From Acetivibrio cellulolyticus CD2 (lineage in GTDB: Bacteria > Bacillota > Clostridia > Acetivibrionales > Acetivibrionaceae): a DNA stretch of 64,000 nucleotides. The notes below the pieces were generated by a model that saw only the letters and a program-made list of their open reading frames with translations, was not told where the DNA came from and made no database searches. Where the stretch lies: positions 754,017 to 818,016 of the forward strand of contig NZ_JH556657.1 of the NCBI RefSeq assembly GCF_000179595.2, in the 5' to 3' direction. Within the stretch, counting starts at the first letter, position 1. Each line of letters starts with the position of its first letter. Made by a program: the position numbers and the translations under genes. Shown here piece after piece: positions 25,580 to 38,291 of the stretch.

Positions 25580-26476
25580 ATGAAGGAATTCATTTTTAAA
25601 AAAATTGATGCTTTTGCTACAATGAAGTCAGCTGGAAATCCAGCAGGTTATATAAATTTAGATTCAAAAGAAAGTATTAATGAGAATGAGATGCAACAGA
25701 TAGCAAGAGAATTGAAAGGATTTGTAAATGAGGTTGGATATATTTATAAGGAAAATGAAACTACCTTTTCTCTAAAATACTACTCTTCCGAGCGAGAGGT
25801 TGAATTTTGCGGGCATGCAACAATTGCGATAATGTACGACATGATAAAGAATACAAACAGCCTAATAAACAAACCGGAAATTAACATTATAACAAATAAG
25901 GGAAAGTTGATTGTGGAAAACCAAATTTCAAAAAAAGATGCAGTTTTCATTTTTGCTCCAAATCCGGAATTTAGAACAACGAAAATTAGTAAGGAAGAGA
26001 TTGCTTCTGCACTGAATATTGATATTGCTGCAATAAGTGTCAAATTTGAAATGTCAATTGTTAATGCAGGATTAGAAACCTTAATAGTTCCAATCAATAC
26101 GTTACAGTCGATATTAAATATTAATCCGGAACTTGATATACTGAAGAATTTCTGTTTGAAAAAGAATATAGATATTATTGAAGTTTTTTGTGATGAGACT
26201 TATGATAAAAAGTGCGATTTTAGGACAAGGGTATTTGCACCTACTTTTGGCTATTTGGAAGACCCCGCCACAGGCTCTGGTAACTCAGCATTTGGTTATT
26301 ATCTTTTAAAGAATGATTTGTGGAATAAAGAGTCTGTCATAATCGAGCAAAATGGTACTACAGATAGATTCAATATTGTACAGCTTAAAACAAGAGTTGA
26401 TGCAGATGGAAATATACGAGTACTTTTTGGTGGAGGAGCAATTACCAGAATTGAAGGAAAGTATATTTTGACTTAA
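25580..26476 (+). CDS. PhzF-family isomerase/epimerase-like protein
   Basis: 298 residues from the ATG at 25580, nine bases after AAAGGA; the earlier ATG at 25556 lacks a site. The family layout is complete: IDAFATMKSAGNPAG at the start, NEVGYI with the likely catalytic Glu, the CGHATIA motif near residue 85, and DPATGSGN near 230. The fold is a diaminopimelate-epimerase-like duplicated barrel. PhzF isomerises a phenazine precursor, but most members have unknown substrates, and no phenazine gene is nearby. It is the last intact gene before the CRISPR array and follows patch D. Confidence 0.88.
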   Translation: MKEFIFKKIDAFATMKSAGNPAGYINLDSKESINENEMQQIARELKGFVNEVGYIYKENETTFSLKYYSSEREVEFCGHATIAIMYDMIKNTNSLINKPEINIITNKGKLIVENQISKKDAVFIFAPNPEFRTTKISKEEIASALNIDIAAISVKFEMSIVNAGLETLIVPINTLQSILNINPELDILKNFCLKKNIDIIEVFCDETYDKKCDFRTRVFAPTFGYLEDPATGSGNSAFGYYLLKNDLWNKESVIIEQNGTTDRFNIVQLKTRVDADGNIRVLFGGGAITRIEGKYILT

Positions 26477-26536
26477 TCAAAGTAATGGTTTTCTTTGAGG
26501 CCTTGAGGCATGGTAGTATTGCTCGTTGCAGCCTGA

Positions 26537-26670
26537 AATGATGGAATTACAACTGTCATTGATAAGATAATTCAAGAGTATATAAGAATAATAACCGAGC
26601 AATATGCGAAGCAAAATTCTATCCTCAAAACTTTGGATTTAGACCATACAGATCAACAAATCATAAATGA
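26537..26670 (+). pseudogene. Group II intron reverse transcriptase fragment
   Basis: Two reading frames carry recognisable pieces: TTVIDKIIQEYI and EQYAKQNS in one, then NFGFRPYRSTNHK in the next, matching the conserved GIPTVIDRxIQQ...FSxxSFGFRPxRS block of intron-encoded reverse transcriptases. A deletion and a frameshift are visible and the catalytic YADD region is absent. The rest of the 26477-26862 gap shows no gene. Confidence 0.78.
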
Positions 26671-26862
26671 CGTTTGCAAAAACACTCATAAATCTCAATA
26701 CACCTCAAAAACCGATAATAGCCATAGAACAACATAAATCACAGGATACTTCTAAGAAAGCTATACAGGATTGGTGTAAAGGATAAAAGAATTATCGAAA
26801 TAATCCACACGCCTGTGTAAATCGTGCCTTCATTAATCATGTTTAACCCTTCATTTCTTTCA

Positions 26863-29800
26863 CTTTACATCCCACATAGTTAAGGCAGTTCACCGATACA
26901 CATCGTAACTACTCTTAATTCATGCCCCTTTACATCCCGCATAGTCAAGGCAGTTCCGTTGGTTTTGTACATTGTATGTATATGTTTCCCCACTTTACAT
27001 CCCGCATAGTTAAGGCAGTTCTGGATAACTGAGTATGGATGCCCTATGGTAAGAGACTTTACATCCGGCATAGTTAAGGCAGTTCACCTGCTTGTAGAAC
27101 ATCCCTATAGTGCTATATATACTTTACATCCCGCATAGTTAAGGCAGTTCTGATGCAGCGACTCAGGAAAAGCTTGCTATCGAGACTTTACATCCCGCAT
27201 AGTTAAGGCAGTTCCTCTGCTAGTTGATTGATTCTTTTTGTACTGTGTCCCTTTACATCCCGCATAGTTAAGGCAGTTCTTATAAGTATGATGACCATTA
27301 CATGACTATCCTTAGTCTTTACATCCCGCATAGTTAAGGCAGTTCATCGTCAAGCCAAATTGGCATTTTCAATTTTGCTGCTTTACATCCCGCATAGTTA
27401 AGGCAGTTCCCATAATTTCGTTTACCTCCATTTTTTAATTGATTTTCTTTACATCCCGCATAGTTAAGGCAGTTCAATGGTGGTAAGCAGCAATAAAATA
27501 ACCGGTGCCATCTTTACATCCCGCATAGTTAAGGCAGTTCCCATTGGCGGTCATCGCTTGACGTTCTCCATTCGTCCTTTACATCCCGCATAGTTAAGGC
27601 AGTTCTAAAGACTTTACAAGTTCTCTGAATTCCTCATTCTTCTTTACATCCCGCATAGTTAAGGCAGTTCGCTCTAGGGTTTGCCTCCATATGTTGAATC
27701 AGAAATCTTTACATCCCGCATAGTTAAGGCAGTTCGGAATGGAAGAGGCTTACCATTGGGCTGATATATCAGCTTTACATCCCGCATAGTTAAGGCAGTT
27801 CCACTCCTAAAACTCAAAATGACTATCTCCAAAACACTTTACATCCCGCATAGTTAAGGCAGTTCACAAATCCTCCTACCTTATAGCCCTCAACTTCAAT
27901 TCTTTACATCCCGCATAGTTAAGGCAGTTCCTCCAAACAACAAGCCGAGGTTATTCGCTTATTACCTTTACATCCCGCATAGTTAAGGCAGTTCATGAAT
28001 AGAGGTAGCATACTTATTCCAAGTGACATCTTTACATCCCGCATAGTTAAGGCAGTTCTACTCTGAATTTCATCAAATATAACTATTGTATACTTCTTTA
28101 CATCCCGCATAGTTAAGGCAGTTCATTTTCACGAGCAATTTTTATATTATCATTTTCGTCCCTTTACATCCCGCATAGTTAAGGCAGTTCCGGAAATCTA
28201 ATTGATAGCATCGAAGATGAAAGTTGTCTTTACATCCCGCATAGTTAAGGCAGTTCCAGGTAAGAGAATTATTTACTGGTTATTTGAGGTCCTTTACATC
28301 CCGCATAGTTAAGGCAGTTCGCAAGATACTTGACAGATCTGGTTTTTGGGGTTGACTTTACATCCCGCATAGTTAAGGCAGTTCTAACAACGAAAGCCTT
28401 AAGCTGAATTGGTTGCTATACTTTACATCCCGCATAGTTAAGGCAGTTCTTGATTAATTTATTATATAGATATATACATAAAAGCTTTACATCCCGCATA
28501 GTTAAGGCAGTTCAAAGAATATTTGTTCTAAAAAGGAGGTTTTTAATTTCTTTACATCCCGCATAGTTAAGGCAGTTCTTATAAACAGTTTTTCTTGAAA
28601 TTTTGGCTTCTTAACTTTACATCCCGCATAGTTAAGGCAGTTCATTTGGTATACTATTATCAATATCGTTTTTAAAGTCCTTTACATCCCGCATAGTTAA
28701 GGCAGTTCATTTACACTAGAGGTCGTGAAAGAAATACAAGTGTACTTTACATCCCGCATAGTTAAGGCAGTTCTAATTTCACTCTGAGTTATAGAAGTCT
28801 TTTTTATAACCTTTACATCCCGCATAGTTAAGGCAGTTCAGTACATCAAAATGATGATAGTAAAGTACCCTATAAACTTTACATCCCGCATAGTTAAGGC
28901 AGTTCTTTAATTTAAAGGGTCAAGATGGTTATATTTCAAAACTTTACATCCCGCATAGTTAAGGCAGTTCAATACCTGGCATTTTAAAAGCATCTCCGGT
29001 ATGCATCTTTACATCCCGCATAGTTAAGGCAGTTCCTTATTATCATATGCTTAAAAGATTTGGAGAAAAAGCCTTTACATCCCGCATAGTTAAGGCAGTT
29101 CTCTAAACACAATACTGAATCGAATACAGTTAGTCAGCTTTACATCCCGCATAGTTAAGGCAGTTCCTCCTTTTTTAAATTGATAATATAATGGGGCTTG
29201 CTCTTTACATCCCGCATAGTTAAGGCAGTTCCTGATTAGATTTTGTAACACTATATAACTAAAAAGCTTTACATCCCGCATAGTTAAGGCAGTTCACAAA
29301 GTACTTGTCGAATTATATGAGCCTGTATGGAACTTTACATCCCGCATAGTTAAGGCAGTTCTTAAGCTGTTCCTCATTTGATAGTTTCATGAACTCTTCT
29401 TTACATCCCGCATAGTTAAGGCAGTTCGTATGTCTTGTTGATAAGTTAGTGTATACATATGTCAACTTTACATCCCGCATAGTTAAGGCAGTTCTTTTTC
29501 TAGCCATTTACCTCACCCTTCTGCATTCACTTTACATCCCGCATAGTTAAGGCAGTTCGGTGTGTAATGCAAAAAGGCTGGAAGTGCGTAAACTGCTTTA
29601 CATCCCGCATAGTTAAGGCAGTTCTACAGTTGTACCCCTATCAAAGACATTCGAGAATAGTCTTTACATCCCGCATAGTTAAGGCAGTTCACACAATTCC
29701 TTTCATTATTAATAATTATTTTTGACTTTACATCCCGCATAGTTAAGGCAGTTCCTCCACTTGTAAAAGGTTTTTTCCCCGGGTGTTACCCCTTTACATC

Positions 29801-32800
29801 CCGCATAGTTAAGGCAGTTCAAGCTGGTACATGAACAAATAGAAAGTGTTTCAAGTGCCTTTACATCCCGCATAGTTAAGGCAGTTCACGGGAATAATGA
29901 TTCTATTGACTCCATTCTTGCAACTTTACATCCCGCATAGTTAAGGCAGTTCGAATTCGGATCTTCCTGATCGATCTGCTGATCTTCCTTTACATCCCGC
30001 ATAGTTAAGGCAGTTCGGCTACGGCCCCTTCTTTGATAAAAAGTTTTTGAAACTTTACATCCCGCATAGTTAAGGCAGTTCACCATACTTAACACTACCA
30101 ACGTGTTTCTTATGTATCTTTACATCCCGCATAGTTAAGGCAGTTCTTACTCAAACTGAATATAATGCAGGATGGATAACACTTTACATCCCGCATAGTT
30201 AAGGCAGTTCTGCAAAATAATAATGGAATGAGTTGGGCTAGTATATATGGCTTTACATCCCGCATAGTTAAGGCAGTTCGGCAATAAAAGATGGTGATGA
30301 AGAAGGCTTCACACACTTTACATCCCGCATAGTTAAGGCAGTTCTAATTACATTACAGCAATTAAGACAAAATATCCAAACTTTACATCCCGCATAGTTA
30401 AGGCAGTTCTCGTTATAGGCCACAGATTCAGGTAAAACAGGGATACTTTACATCCCGCATAGTTAAGGCAGTTCCAAAGTTTATAACGGTATTAAGATTG
30501 GGCCTGATGACTTTACATCCCGCATAGTTAAGGCAGTTCGTAGTTGCAGGCATAATTTTGCGCAAATAATCTACCTTTACATCCCGCATAGTTAAGGCAG
30601 TTCGGTTTCGTTAAAATCTATATCGTAGGTTTCTTCAATCTTTACATCCCGCATAGTTAAGGCAGTTCTTTGAACTCCAGAAACATCAACATTGTTAACA
30701 ACATCTTTACATCCCGCATAGTTAAGGCAGTTCCAAATAACCCCTTTCATTTTCGCCAATAGTTAAATCTTTACATCCCGCATAGTTAAGGCAGTTCAGT
30801 GCATTGTTTAAAGATTTCCCATTAGAATTATTACTTTACATCCCGCATAGTTAAGGCAGTTCTTAATTCATCAGCTAAATTTTTAATTTTATCATTATCC
30901 TTTACATCCCGCATAGTTAAGGCAGTTCAGAAGGAAAGAACGGATTTATTCCTTTATTCTTTCCGCTTTACATCCCGCATAGTTAAGGCAGTTCAATAGC
31001 GAATCAGTCAGAACGGATATTGAGACTATTCTTTACATCCCGCATAGTTAAGGCAGTTCTAGGAAAATAAAAATTATGTTTCTTTCTGGTGTTTCCTTTA
31101 CATCCCGCATAGTTAAGGCAGTTCGGCAGTTAAAAGCAACCCAAACTTATCAACAGTCTACTTTACATCCCGCATAGTTAAGGCAGTTCATTACAAAACC
31201 TACAAATATTAATCAAATTTATATACTTTACATCCCGCATAGTTAAGGCAGTTCAGAATTTGCAACATTAGATATTGTCATAATGAGTGCTTTACATCCC
31301 GCATAGTTAAGGCAGTTCTGCTGACCGTCATCAAATCAGGTAATGCTGTTATTCCTTTACATCCCGCATAGTTAAGGCAGTTCGTTATTGCTGAAAAACA
31401 TGGACTTAATCAAAAGCAAGCTTTACATCCCGCATAGTTAAGGCAGTTCAGATTCAACATCATCTACATCTAACATATCTTTCAACTTTACATCCCGCAT
31501 AGTTAAGGCAGTTCGTATGACTTACCTTTCGGGTCAATGAATACAGTACGCTTTACATCCCGCATAGTTAAGGCAGTTCAAAAATCATACAAACAATAGC
31601 TAGTAATTCTATTTCCTTTACATCCCGCATAGTTAAGGCAGTTCTAATATTTTAAGGTCATCAATAATTTATATGTTAATCTTTACATCCCGCATAGTTA
31701 AGGCAGTTCCCCGGTAAGTACCAAATTAACTTCGATATTGTCCCCTTTACATCCCGCATAGTTAAGGCAGTTCTGATGATTATTTTCAGATTAATGGTTT
31801 TAATGATGCTTTACATCCCGCATAGTTAAGGCAGTTCGCACATTCATCATTATCTTTAAATTTTCCAAAGCATTGATACTTTACATCCCGCATAGTTAAG
31901 GCAGTTCTCATATGTAAATGTACATATTAAAACATTATTTACACTTTACATCCCGCATAGTTAAGGCAGTTCTTAAGCGACAAGTGTTATACTTACCAAA
32001 TAGCTGTATACTTTACATCCCGCATAGTTAAGGCAGTTCCTGTCTAGCTTTTTCAACAGAACCTTTTTTGCTTTCCACTTTACATCCCGCATAGTTAAGG
32101 CAGTTCCTACGTGTTTTTTCTTGACCCAATAGTTCTATCATCCTTTACATCCCGCATAGTTAAGGCAGTTCATTGTGCTGATTTTGTGCTGATTTTGTGC
32201 TATATTTCTTTACATCCCGCATAGTTAAGGCAGTTCAAAAAATGTAAAGTATATAGGCAAGATTTATTATGACTTTACATCCCGCATAGTTAAGGCAGTT
32301 CGAAACAGTGACAGTTACAGACATGAATAACACAAGAATCTTTACATCCCGCATAGTTAAGGCAGTTCGGTAATACTCTAGTAATTGAGTAACAGATAGT
32401 TAACTTTACATCCCGCATAGTTAAGGCAGTTCATGTATTAGCAGTATAACAAAGAATATTAACAGTGCTTTACATCCCGCATAGTTAAGGCAGTTCAAGG
32501 GAGGAATAAACAAGATGAAATTAACACATGGCTTTACATCCCGCATAGTTAAGGCAGTTCTATTAATTATGACAAGATGGCATGAAGATGATCTTCTTTA
32601 CATCCCGCATAGTTAAGGCAGTTCTTTTAGGGATAAGATGTTTAATATTAAGGTAGATGTCTTTACATCCCGCATAGTTAAGGCAGTTCCGTTACGAAAA
32701 AACAAGTTAGTAGTTATGTATATCGCTTTACATCCCGCATAGTTAAGGCAGTTCTTACTTAATCGCGTGATAATGACAAAATTCTTTGGCTTTACATCCC

Positions 32801-35800
32801 GCATAGTTAAGGCAGTTCTCAGCAAATATATGATATAAATCTACTGGGAATTCCTTTACATCCCGCATAGTTAAGGCAGTTCACTTTAACTGCTTGAATT
32901 CCTTCATCAATTAATTCCTCTTTACATCCCGCATAGTTAAGGCAGTTCGCGTAGCAAAAGAAATTGCTTTTGTAGCATAATGGGCTTTACATCCCGCATA
33001 GTTAAGGCAGTTCTCAGTCTCATCAGAGTGATATCTACATCAGCAGACCTTTACATCCCGCATAGTTAAGGCAGTTCTTGGTTTCAACCTTATGAAACTT
33101 TGAAAGATTGACTTTACATCCCGCATAGTTAAGGCAGTTCTCATTAGGAATAGAATCATCAATAGTATCTTTAAAATCCTTTACATCCCGCATAGTTAAG
33201 GCAGTTCAATTTCTGATTGTGTTATTGTTGAACGCTTTTGCAGCTTTACATCCCGCATAGTTAAGGCAGTTCCTTAAAGCTCACATATAATTTGCCTTTT
33301 GCATCTATCTTTACATCCCGCATAGTTAAGGCAGTTCGCAGCATGAAGAACTTGAATATCAACACCCTAAAGGCTTTACATCCCGCATAGTTAAGGCAGT
33401 TCTAGTTGAATCCTTTATCGAGAAAGTATGTAATTATCTTTACATCCCGCATAGTTAAGGCAGTTCCCTTTTCCAGATATTGAAAGTACTTTCATTGATT
33501 TCTTTACATCCCGCATAGTTAAGGCAGTTCATATTATATCACATTTTTCAATCATATATTTATAATACTTTACATCCCGCATAGTTAAGGCAGTTCAGAA
33601 TATACAGGTATTTGCAAAACTCATTCTTTTTTCTTTACATCCCGCATAGTTAAGGCAGTTCTCTAGCAAAACAGGGCGAACATTTGAGGATGTAGCCTTT
33701 ACATCCCGCATAGTTAAGGCAGTTCTTGTGGCGAAAAGTTTCCTTTGACCGAAGTTACTAACTTTACATCCCGCATAGTTAAGGCAGTTCGCCAGCTCAT
33801 CATCAAGTGTTTTCATAGATTCTTGACTTTACATCCCGCATAGTTAAGGCAGTTCAAAGAATCTAAGCTTAAAATTGATTGTCATTATCTCCTTTACATC
33901 CCGCATAGTTAAGGCAGTTCACCAACACAACACCGTTGATATCATCGAGATGTCACTTTACATCCCGCATAGTTAAGGCAGTTCTGAATAATCTGATTTG
34001 ACGAACTGCTTTCTTTAAGCTTTACATCCCGCATAGTTAAGGCAGTTCCTTTAGTTAAGAATTTTGCTTCACTTCTCGAAGCTCCTTTACATCCCGCATA
34101 GTTAAGGCAGTTCTGGAAACCAAATTCGCTTTGTTGTTCGCTTTTGGACCTTTACATCCCGCATAGTTAAGGCAGTTCTGTAATTTCTGTACCGCTTCTA
34201 CGGTAGGCTGTATCATCTCACTTTACATCCCGCATAGTTAAGGCAGTTCCGCAACGCTCGCCCCGGGCTAGCCTTGGTATCCTTCTTTACATCCCGCATA
34301 GTTAAGGCAGTTCCGTCCAGCAGCAAGTCAAACAGAGTTAATAAAAGACTTTACATCCCGCATAGTTAAGGCAGTTCGAAAGCACGCATTGTAGAAGACA
34401 CCGTGTACATTGAGCTTTACATCCCGCATAGTTAAGGCAGTTCATACAACTCACCATTCTTGCTGGGATGCAAAGAACCTTTACATCCCGCATAGTTAAG
34501 GCAGTTCGTCAACACTTGCATCACCCGTTAACAAGTATGTATCCTTTACATCCCGCATAGTTAAGGCAGTTCCAAAGCAATAATACACATTAAAATAGAC
34601 GCTCCACACTTTACATCCCGCATAGTTAAGGCAGTTCCTCATCAAATATGATGATGCATACGGCATTGTTGTCTTTACATCCCGCATAGTTAAGGCAGTT
34701 CATTGAGCTTTGTTGTGCTATCGCAGAAGGTAACCCACTTTACATCCCGCATAGTTAAGGCAGTTCAAAGTCAACTGGGTACTATCCTATATCTCAAGAG
34801 TACTTTACATCCCGCATAGTTAAGGCAGTTCGGAATTATATATGAGTTTAGAAGGCAGAGAATTAAGTCTTTACATCCCGCATAGTTAAGGCAGTTCTCT
34901 GAGACGCAAACAGGGAAAATCACCGACTTTGCGCTTTACATCCCGCATAGTTAAGGCAGTTCTTTGCATCAATTGATATTGAACCACAAGAAACTAAACT
35001 TTACATCCCGCATAGTTAAGGCAGTTCCTTTCTTAGCTCATCAAGCTCTTTCTGTACATCTTCCTTTACATCCCGCATAGTTAAGGCAGTTCATACCGAA
35101 TAAATCATTTTCCCCAACAACAGGATCCTTTACATCCCGCATAGTTAAGGCAGTTCCTTTTGCATCTCGTTTACGAGCAAGAATGCTTTTGCCTTTACAT
35201 CCCGCATAGTTAAGGCAGTTCTACCAAAAGACAAAAAAGTATCAACCGTGATAAAGGTCTTTACATCCCGCATAGTTAAGGCAGTTCCTGCCAATAATGC
35301 TAGCCGCATCATGTGGGATGAGACTCTTTACATCCCGCATAGTTAAGGCAGTTCATGAATAATTCCAAACGTTTGGAGATTTGAAGGAGGAACTTTACAT
35401 CCCGCATAGTTAAGGCAGTTCTTGTGGCTTTATTCTTTTAGATAAGCTTGAACAAACTTTACATCCCGCATAGTTAAGGCAGTTCTGTTTAATCAGATCA
35501 GAAGCCGAAATTAATTCCCTCTTTACATCCCGCATAGTTAAGGCAGTTCGGGCACTGAAGGCAACGCATACGCAATGAAGGTATCTTTACATCCCGCATA
35601 GTTAAGGCAGTTCTGAAAAACATCAAGTAAATGAAAGAGGTTATTTATAACTTTACATCCCGCATAGTTAAGGCAGTTCGACATTTCAGCTGATAATATT
35701 ATTAATACTATTGACTTTACATCCCGCATAGTTAAGGCAGTTCAAGCATTCCAAAGTCAATGAAAGTACTTTCAACATCCTTTACATCCCGCATAGTTAA

Positions 35801-37833
35801 GGCAGTTCTCATTTGTTACATTTGATTCTGTTATTAATTCATTACCTTTACATCCCGCATAGTTAAGGCAGTTCTCGGAATAGCGACTACATGCTGGCTT
35901 ATAGGAAACGACTTTACATCCCGCATAGTTAAGGCAGTTCTTTAATGCTTTTCGACTTTCAGCTTGATATAGTCCGCCTTTACATCCCGCATAGTTAAGG
36001 CAGTTCTTTTACAGCTGCGGCTTCTTGATGATTGATATCATCTTTACATCCCGCATAGTTAAGGCAGTTCTCGTCCAGCAGCAAGTCAAACAGAGTTAAT
36101 AAAAGACTTTACATCCCGCATAGTTAAGGCAGTTCGTCAGTTGACCCTTCTACATCTGAGAATAGAGCAAACTTTACATCCCGCATAGTTAAGGCAGTTC
36201 TTACTCAGACCGCATCTCACTTAATTACTGTGTCAGCCTTTACATCCCGCATAGTTAAGGCAGTTCTTGTTGATACCAATATAGGTAAAGAAAATTGGAA
36301 AGAACTTTACATCCCGCATAGTTAAGGCAGTTCCTGGTAGCGCCACAGAAATTTGTAGGTGAAATAATCCCTTTACATCCCGCATAGTTAAGGCAGTTCC
36401 AGGTAAGCGAGGGAGAAGAGAGTATTAAATCTATCTTTACATCCCGCATAGTTAAGGCAGTTCAAACTTTCTTGCAAGTAATCAATAGAATTAATCAGCT
36501 CCTTTACATCCCGCATAGTTAAGGCAGTTCTAATTCATCATTTTTTCTTTCATAAGCACCAGTAAACTTTACATCCCGCATAGTTAAGGCAGTTCGTTGA
36601 ATTTCAACTATTTAATACCCAATGAGATTAACTTTACATCCCGCATAGTTAAGGCAGTTCAAAGTTTAATTGAATTTGGAAATACAAAAGTTGAGTCCTT
36701 TACATCCCGCATAGTTAAGGCAGTTCTTTTTGAAGATATTCCTTTGTGTACCCTGTTAGAACTTTACATCCCGCATAGTTAAGGCAGTTCTGGACTTTAA
36801 ATAATAAATTGACAAGTCCTACTCCACTTTACATCCCGCATAGTTAAGGCAGTTCTGGGTTTTTGTACTGAAGCAAGTCCTGCCCCCTTAGTCTTTACAT
36901 CCCGCATAGTTAAGGCAGTTCAAGACAATAAAACTAATATTGTAAGGCATATAAATACTTTACATCCCGCATAGTTAAGGCAGTTCGAACGAATTGTTTG
37001 ACGACACTTTAAACAAATTAAACTTTACATCCCGCATAGTTAAGGCAGTTCCTTCTCAAATCCTCCACAATAGATTTAATTGCTATCTTTACATCCCGCA
37101 TAGTTAAGGCAGTTCTCTGTTAAGTTCACCACTAAAAGTCAGCATATAATACTTTACATCCCGCATAGTTAAGGCAGTTCTCGACTCTCTTAATTGCACA
37201 CACATTCGAGTATAAACCTTTACATCCCGCATAGTTAAGGCAGTTCGGTAAAAAATTGGAAATTTGTTTTAAATCTTGCTAGGCTTTACATCCCGCATAG
37301 TTAAGGCAGTTCGAATTCTTATTTGTCATTTTTATATGATGAATTGTTACTTTACATCCCGCATAGTTAAGGCAGTTCGTTTGTTATTTTCAGTTTTTGA
37401 AGCTCTATTATTCCTTTACATCCCGCATAGTTAAGGCAGTTCCGGTGCAATAGTTATAGATGTTATTAAATTAAATAACTTTACATCCCGCATAGTTAAG
37501 GCAGTTCAAAGTCTTATTTAATCTTTCAATATCTCTGCTAGCTGCTTTACATCCCGCATAGTTAAGGCAGTTCATCCAAGATATTCCCTTGTGAATGAAA
37601 AGCGGTAACACTTTACATCCCGCATAGTTAAGGCAGTTCTCGGAATGGTAGTTGTTATAGACGTTTTTAACAGAGCTTTACATCCCGCATAGTTAAGGCA
37701 GTTCTCCTTTTGATTACAATCATAATTTGCCTTATAATGCTTTACATCCCGCATAGTTAAGGCAGTTCTTAGTATACCCTTCAATGTGAGTATTTATAAA
37801 AAATCTTTACATCCCGCATAGTTAAGGCAGTTC
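26863..37833 (-). CRISPR. CRISPR array, 169 repeats and 168 spacers
   Basis: I counted 169 repeats of 29 bases; in the crRNA sense they begin GAACTGCCTTAACTATG and end CGGGATGTAAAG. Units average 65 bases, so spacers are mostly 35-37 bases; one at 31838-31878 is 41. Nearly all repeats are identical. Repeats 1, 2 and 4 from the low end (26863, 26928, 27057) each have one substitution, which marks the old, leader-distal end. The leader and cas2 are at the other end, so the array is transcribed on the minus strand. The last eight repeat bases (ATGTAAAG) would be the 5' handle of each crRNA after Cas6 cleavage. Confidence 0.98.
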
Positions 37834-38015
37834 CCATTTTCACTGAATTTTAAAAGGCTCTATTTAAGCCTTATTCAGGATTTTCTCAATCCTTCAAATA
37901 TAACTAAACTGCAGTAAGCCTCCAATAGTGTTTGTAATAAAATTCCACAATTCCTTCTAACACTCATATAAAAGATGTTATAGGACTTAAGTTTAAAAAA
38001 CGCTTTGCTGCAAAA
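37834..38015 (-). promoter_or_regulatory. CRISPR leader
   Basis: 182 AT-rich bases between the youngest repeat and the cas2 stop. By position this is the leader that contains the array promoter and guides spacer integration. No exact promoter could be fixed. Confidence 0.7.
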
Positions 38016-38291
38016 TCATAAAATCAATTCATCTAAAGCCTTTTCTTTTCCAATTTTATTCTTAACAATATTCTTTGGATTATCTATTGTATAGATATAC
38101 ACTGAATCTTCGTTCTTGTCAATTATTCTGCCAATCTGTCCTATACATTTTTGCAACTTACCTTCTGTAATCTCACCCTCAAAAACAGAATTCTGTGTCC
38201 AAACCAAATACTTTTTTAGCAATTTCCTTACTTTATTTATTTTTTTGACTTCAATATCATAGGTTAATACAACAAATATATTTACCACCAC
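38016..38291 (-). CDS. cas2: CRISPR adaptation protein Cas2
   Basis: 91 residues starting with GTG, overlapping the cas1 stop by ten bases. The ferredoxin-like fold starts VNIFVVLTYDIE (Asp at the strand end), and VRKLLKKYLVWTQNSVFEGEI is the characteristic Cas2 segment. It forms the Cas1-Cas2 integrase that inserts new spacers next to the leader. It is the last gene of the cas operon, immediately before the leader. Confidence 0.95.
   Translation of the reverse strand: MVVNIFVVLTYDIEVKKINKVRKLLKKYLVWTQNSVFEGEITEGKLQKCIGQIGRIIDKNEDSVYIYTIDNPKNIVKNKIGKEKALDELIL

Noticed and set aside
25411-25593. Minus-strand frame across patch D
   Set aside because: It only follows the palindrome and has no start signal.
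32172-32207. Spacer with an internal tandem repeat (TGATTTTGTGC twice)
   Set aside because: Single low-complexity spacer; no broader meaning could be supported.
26880-37784. Many small minus-strand open frames inside the CRISPR array with repeated NCLNYAGCK or TALTMRDVK words
   Set aside because: The words are translations of the 29-base repeat in different frames; these are not genes.
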